Origin: an uncultured Candidatus Saccharibacteria bacterium
GTDB taxonomy: Bacteria; Patescibacteriota; Saccharimonadia; Saccharimonadales; Saccharimonadaceae
Direction of reading: 5' to 3'
DNA: 38,342 nt
Assembly: GCA_946537195.1 (NCBI GenBank)
Contig: CAMNFE010000005.1
Coordinates: forward strand, 1 to 38,342
A model generated the notes under the pieces. It worked only from the letters and a program-made list of their open reading frames with translations. It made no database searches and was not told the origin of the DNA. Position numbers and translations under genes: made by a program. Within the stretch, counting starts at the first letter, position 1; each line of letters starts with the position of its first letter. Positions 38,184 through 38,342 of the stretch are shown piece by piece.

Positions 38184-38342
38184 CTAGTTGCTCGGCGTTG
38201 GCTCACCGGTGTAGCTATCATCCACGTCACCGTTTTTGCCTGAAAAATCAGGATTATCGACGGATACATCAACCGGTGGATCAGCGGGTGCATAGCCGTG
38301 CCCTTCCACAGTTGCTTCTCCAGCACTATTCTTGCTTAGCCA
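38184..38342 (-). CDS. C-terminal end of an unidentified protein (partial)
   Basis: The minus strand has an open frame from the window edge to TAG at 38184, just before the bidirectional terminator. It encodes 52 residues (WLSKNSAGEATVEGHG... DDSYTGEPTPSN), a low-complexity acidic Pro/Asp/Gly/Ser tail typical of disordered ends of exported or surface proteins. The ORF track missed it because the start is outside. The 64-aa ORF listed here in another frame is a shadow. The main domain cannot be seen. Confidence 0.65.
   Translation of the reverse strand, partial: WLSKNSAGEATVEGHGYAPADPPVDVSVDNPDFSGKNGDVDDSYTGEPTPSN

Noticed and set aside
38132-38326. 64-aa minus-strand ORF at the window end
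   Set aside because: It crosses the bidirectional terminator and runs in a different frame from the open C-terminal tail that enters from outside the window.

Overview
The window looks like a chromosomal segment of a Patescibacteria/CPR bacterium, most probably a Candidatus Saccharibacteria (TM7). This is inferred from gene content and style: moderate GC, compact housekeeping operons, a FtsE-FtsX-CHAP hydrolase cluster, an RNase J with a long Lys/Ala-rich N-terminal extension, a MoxR-DUF58-vWA-TPR operon, and many small orphan membrane proteins. The standard stop codons are in use: TGA ends genes, and an RF2 gene is present without a programmed frameshift. No IS elements, phage genes, CRISPR arrays or tRNAs were seen.

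Layout. 1-265: 3' part of a 5S rRNA followed by a hairpin/terminator array. 266-8.5 kb: a small orphan gene, a half-size ABC exporter, a membrane-anchored DUF2726 nuclease-like protein, a small membrane protein, and two divergent P-type ATPases (CtpE-like and Ca2+-ATPase-like). 8.5-14.8 kb: an accessory-looking stretch of mostly single-gene units with their own promoters and terminators. It holds four small membrane proteins on the minus strand, a DUF2130 protein, nusA, and three orphan plus-strand genes. 14.9-18.1 kb: RNase J with a structured leader, a membrane thioredoxin-like protein and a small orphan. 18.2-30.1 kb: a charged orphan, then truB, prfB, ftsE, ftsX, a PcsB-like CHAP hydrolase, ctpA, a DUF4868/KwaB-like gene, tatD, two overlapping orphans, an MFS-like transporter and a cysteine desulfurase. 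30.1-36.0 kb (minus): a coupled operon of a PRTase-like protein, MoxR, DUF58, a DUF4381-like protein, two vWA proteins and a TPR protein. 36.0-38.3 kb: acyltransferase 3, mnmA, and the 3' end of a minus-strand gene.

How the genes work together. FtsE/FtsX/CHAP is a likely division-coupled cell-wall hydrolysis module, with CtpA as a possible processing protease next to it. The cysteine desulfurase and MnmA can together make 2-thiouridine in tRNA. NusA, RNase J, TruB, RF2 and MnmA form an RNA/translation group. The MoxR-vWA operon is probably a chaperone or assembly system at the membrane.

Main novelty. Three neighbouring minus-strand genes for small membrane proteins (about 10.2-12.2 kb) carry related structured 5' leaders. 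Each has a hairpin with the 8-nt loop ANAGGGGA on compensated stems, closed by ATTCGAG/CTYGAAT. Two also have a bulged U-tailed hairpin. In all three, a GUUUUUCUC strand can pair with the first codons (AUGAGRAAAAC), which would explain the shared MRKT start and place the Shine-Dalgarno in a loop. The encoded proteins otherwise look unrelated, so the RNA seems to be the conserved unit. A second theme is leaderless transcription: at least ten genes have a -10 hexamer exactly 6 nt before the start codon and no leader, and five more sit at 7-8 nt. The accessory genes instead use -35/-10 promoters with leaders and Shine-Dalgarno sites.
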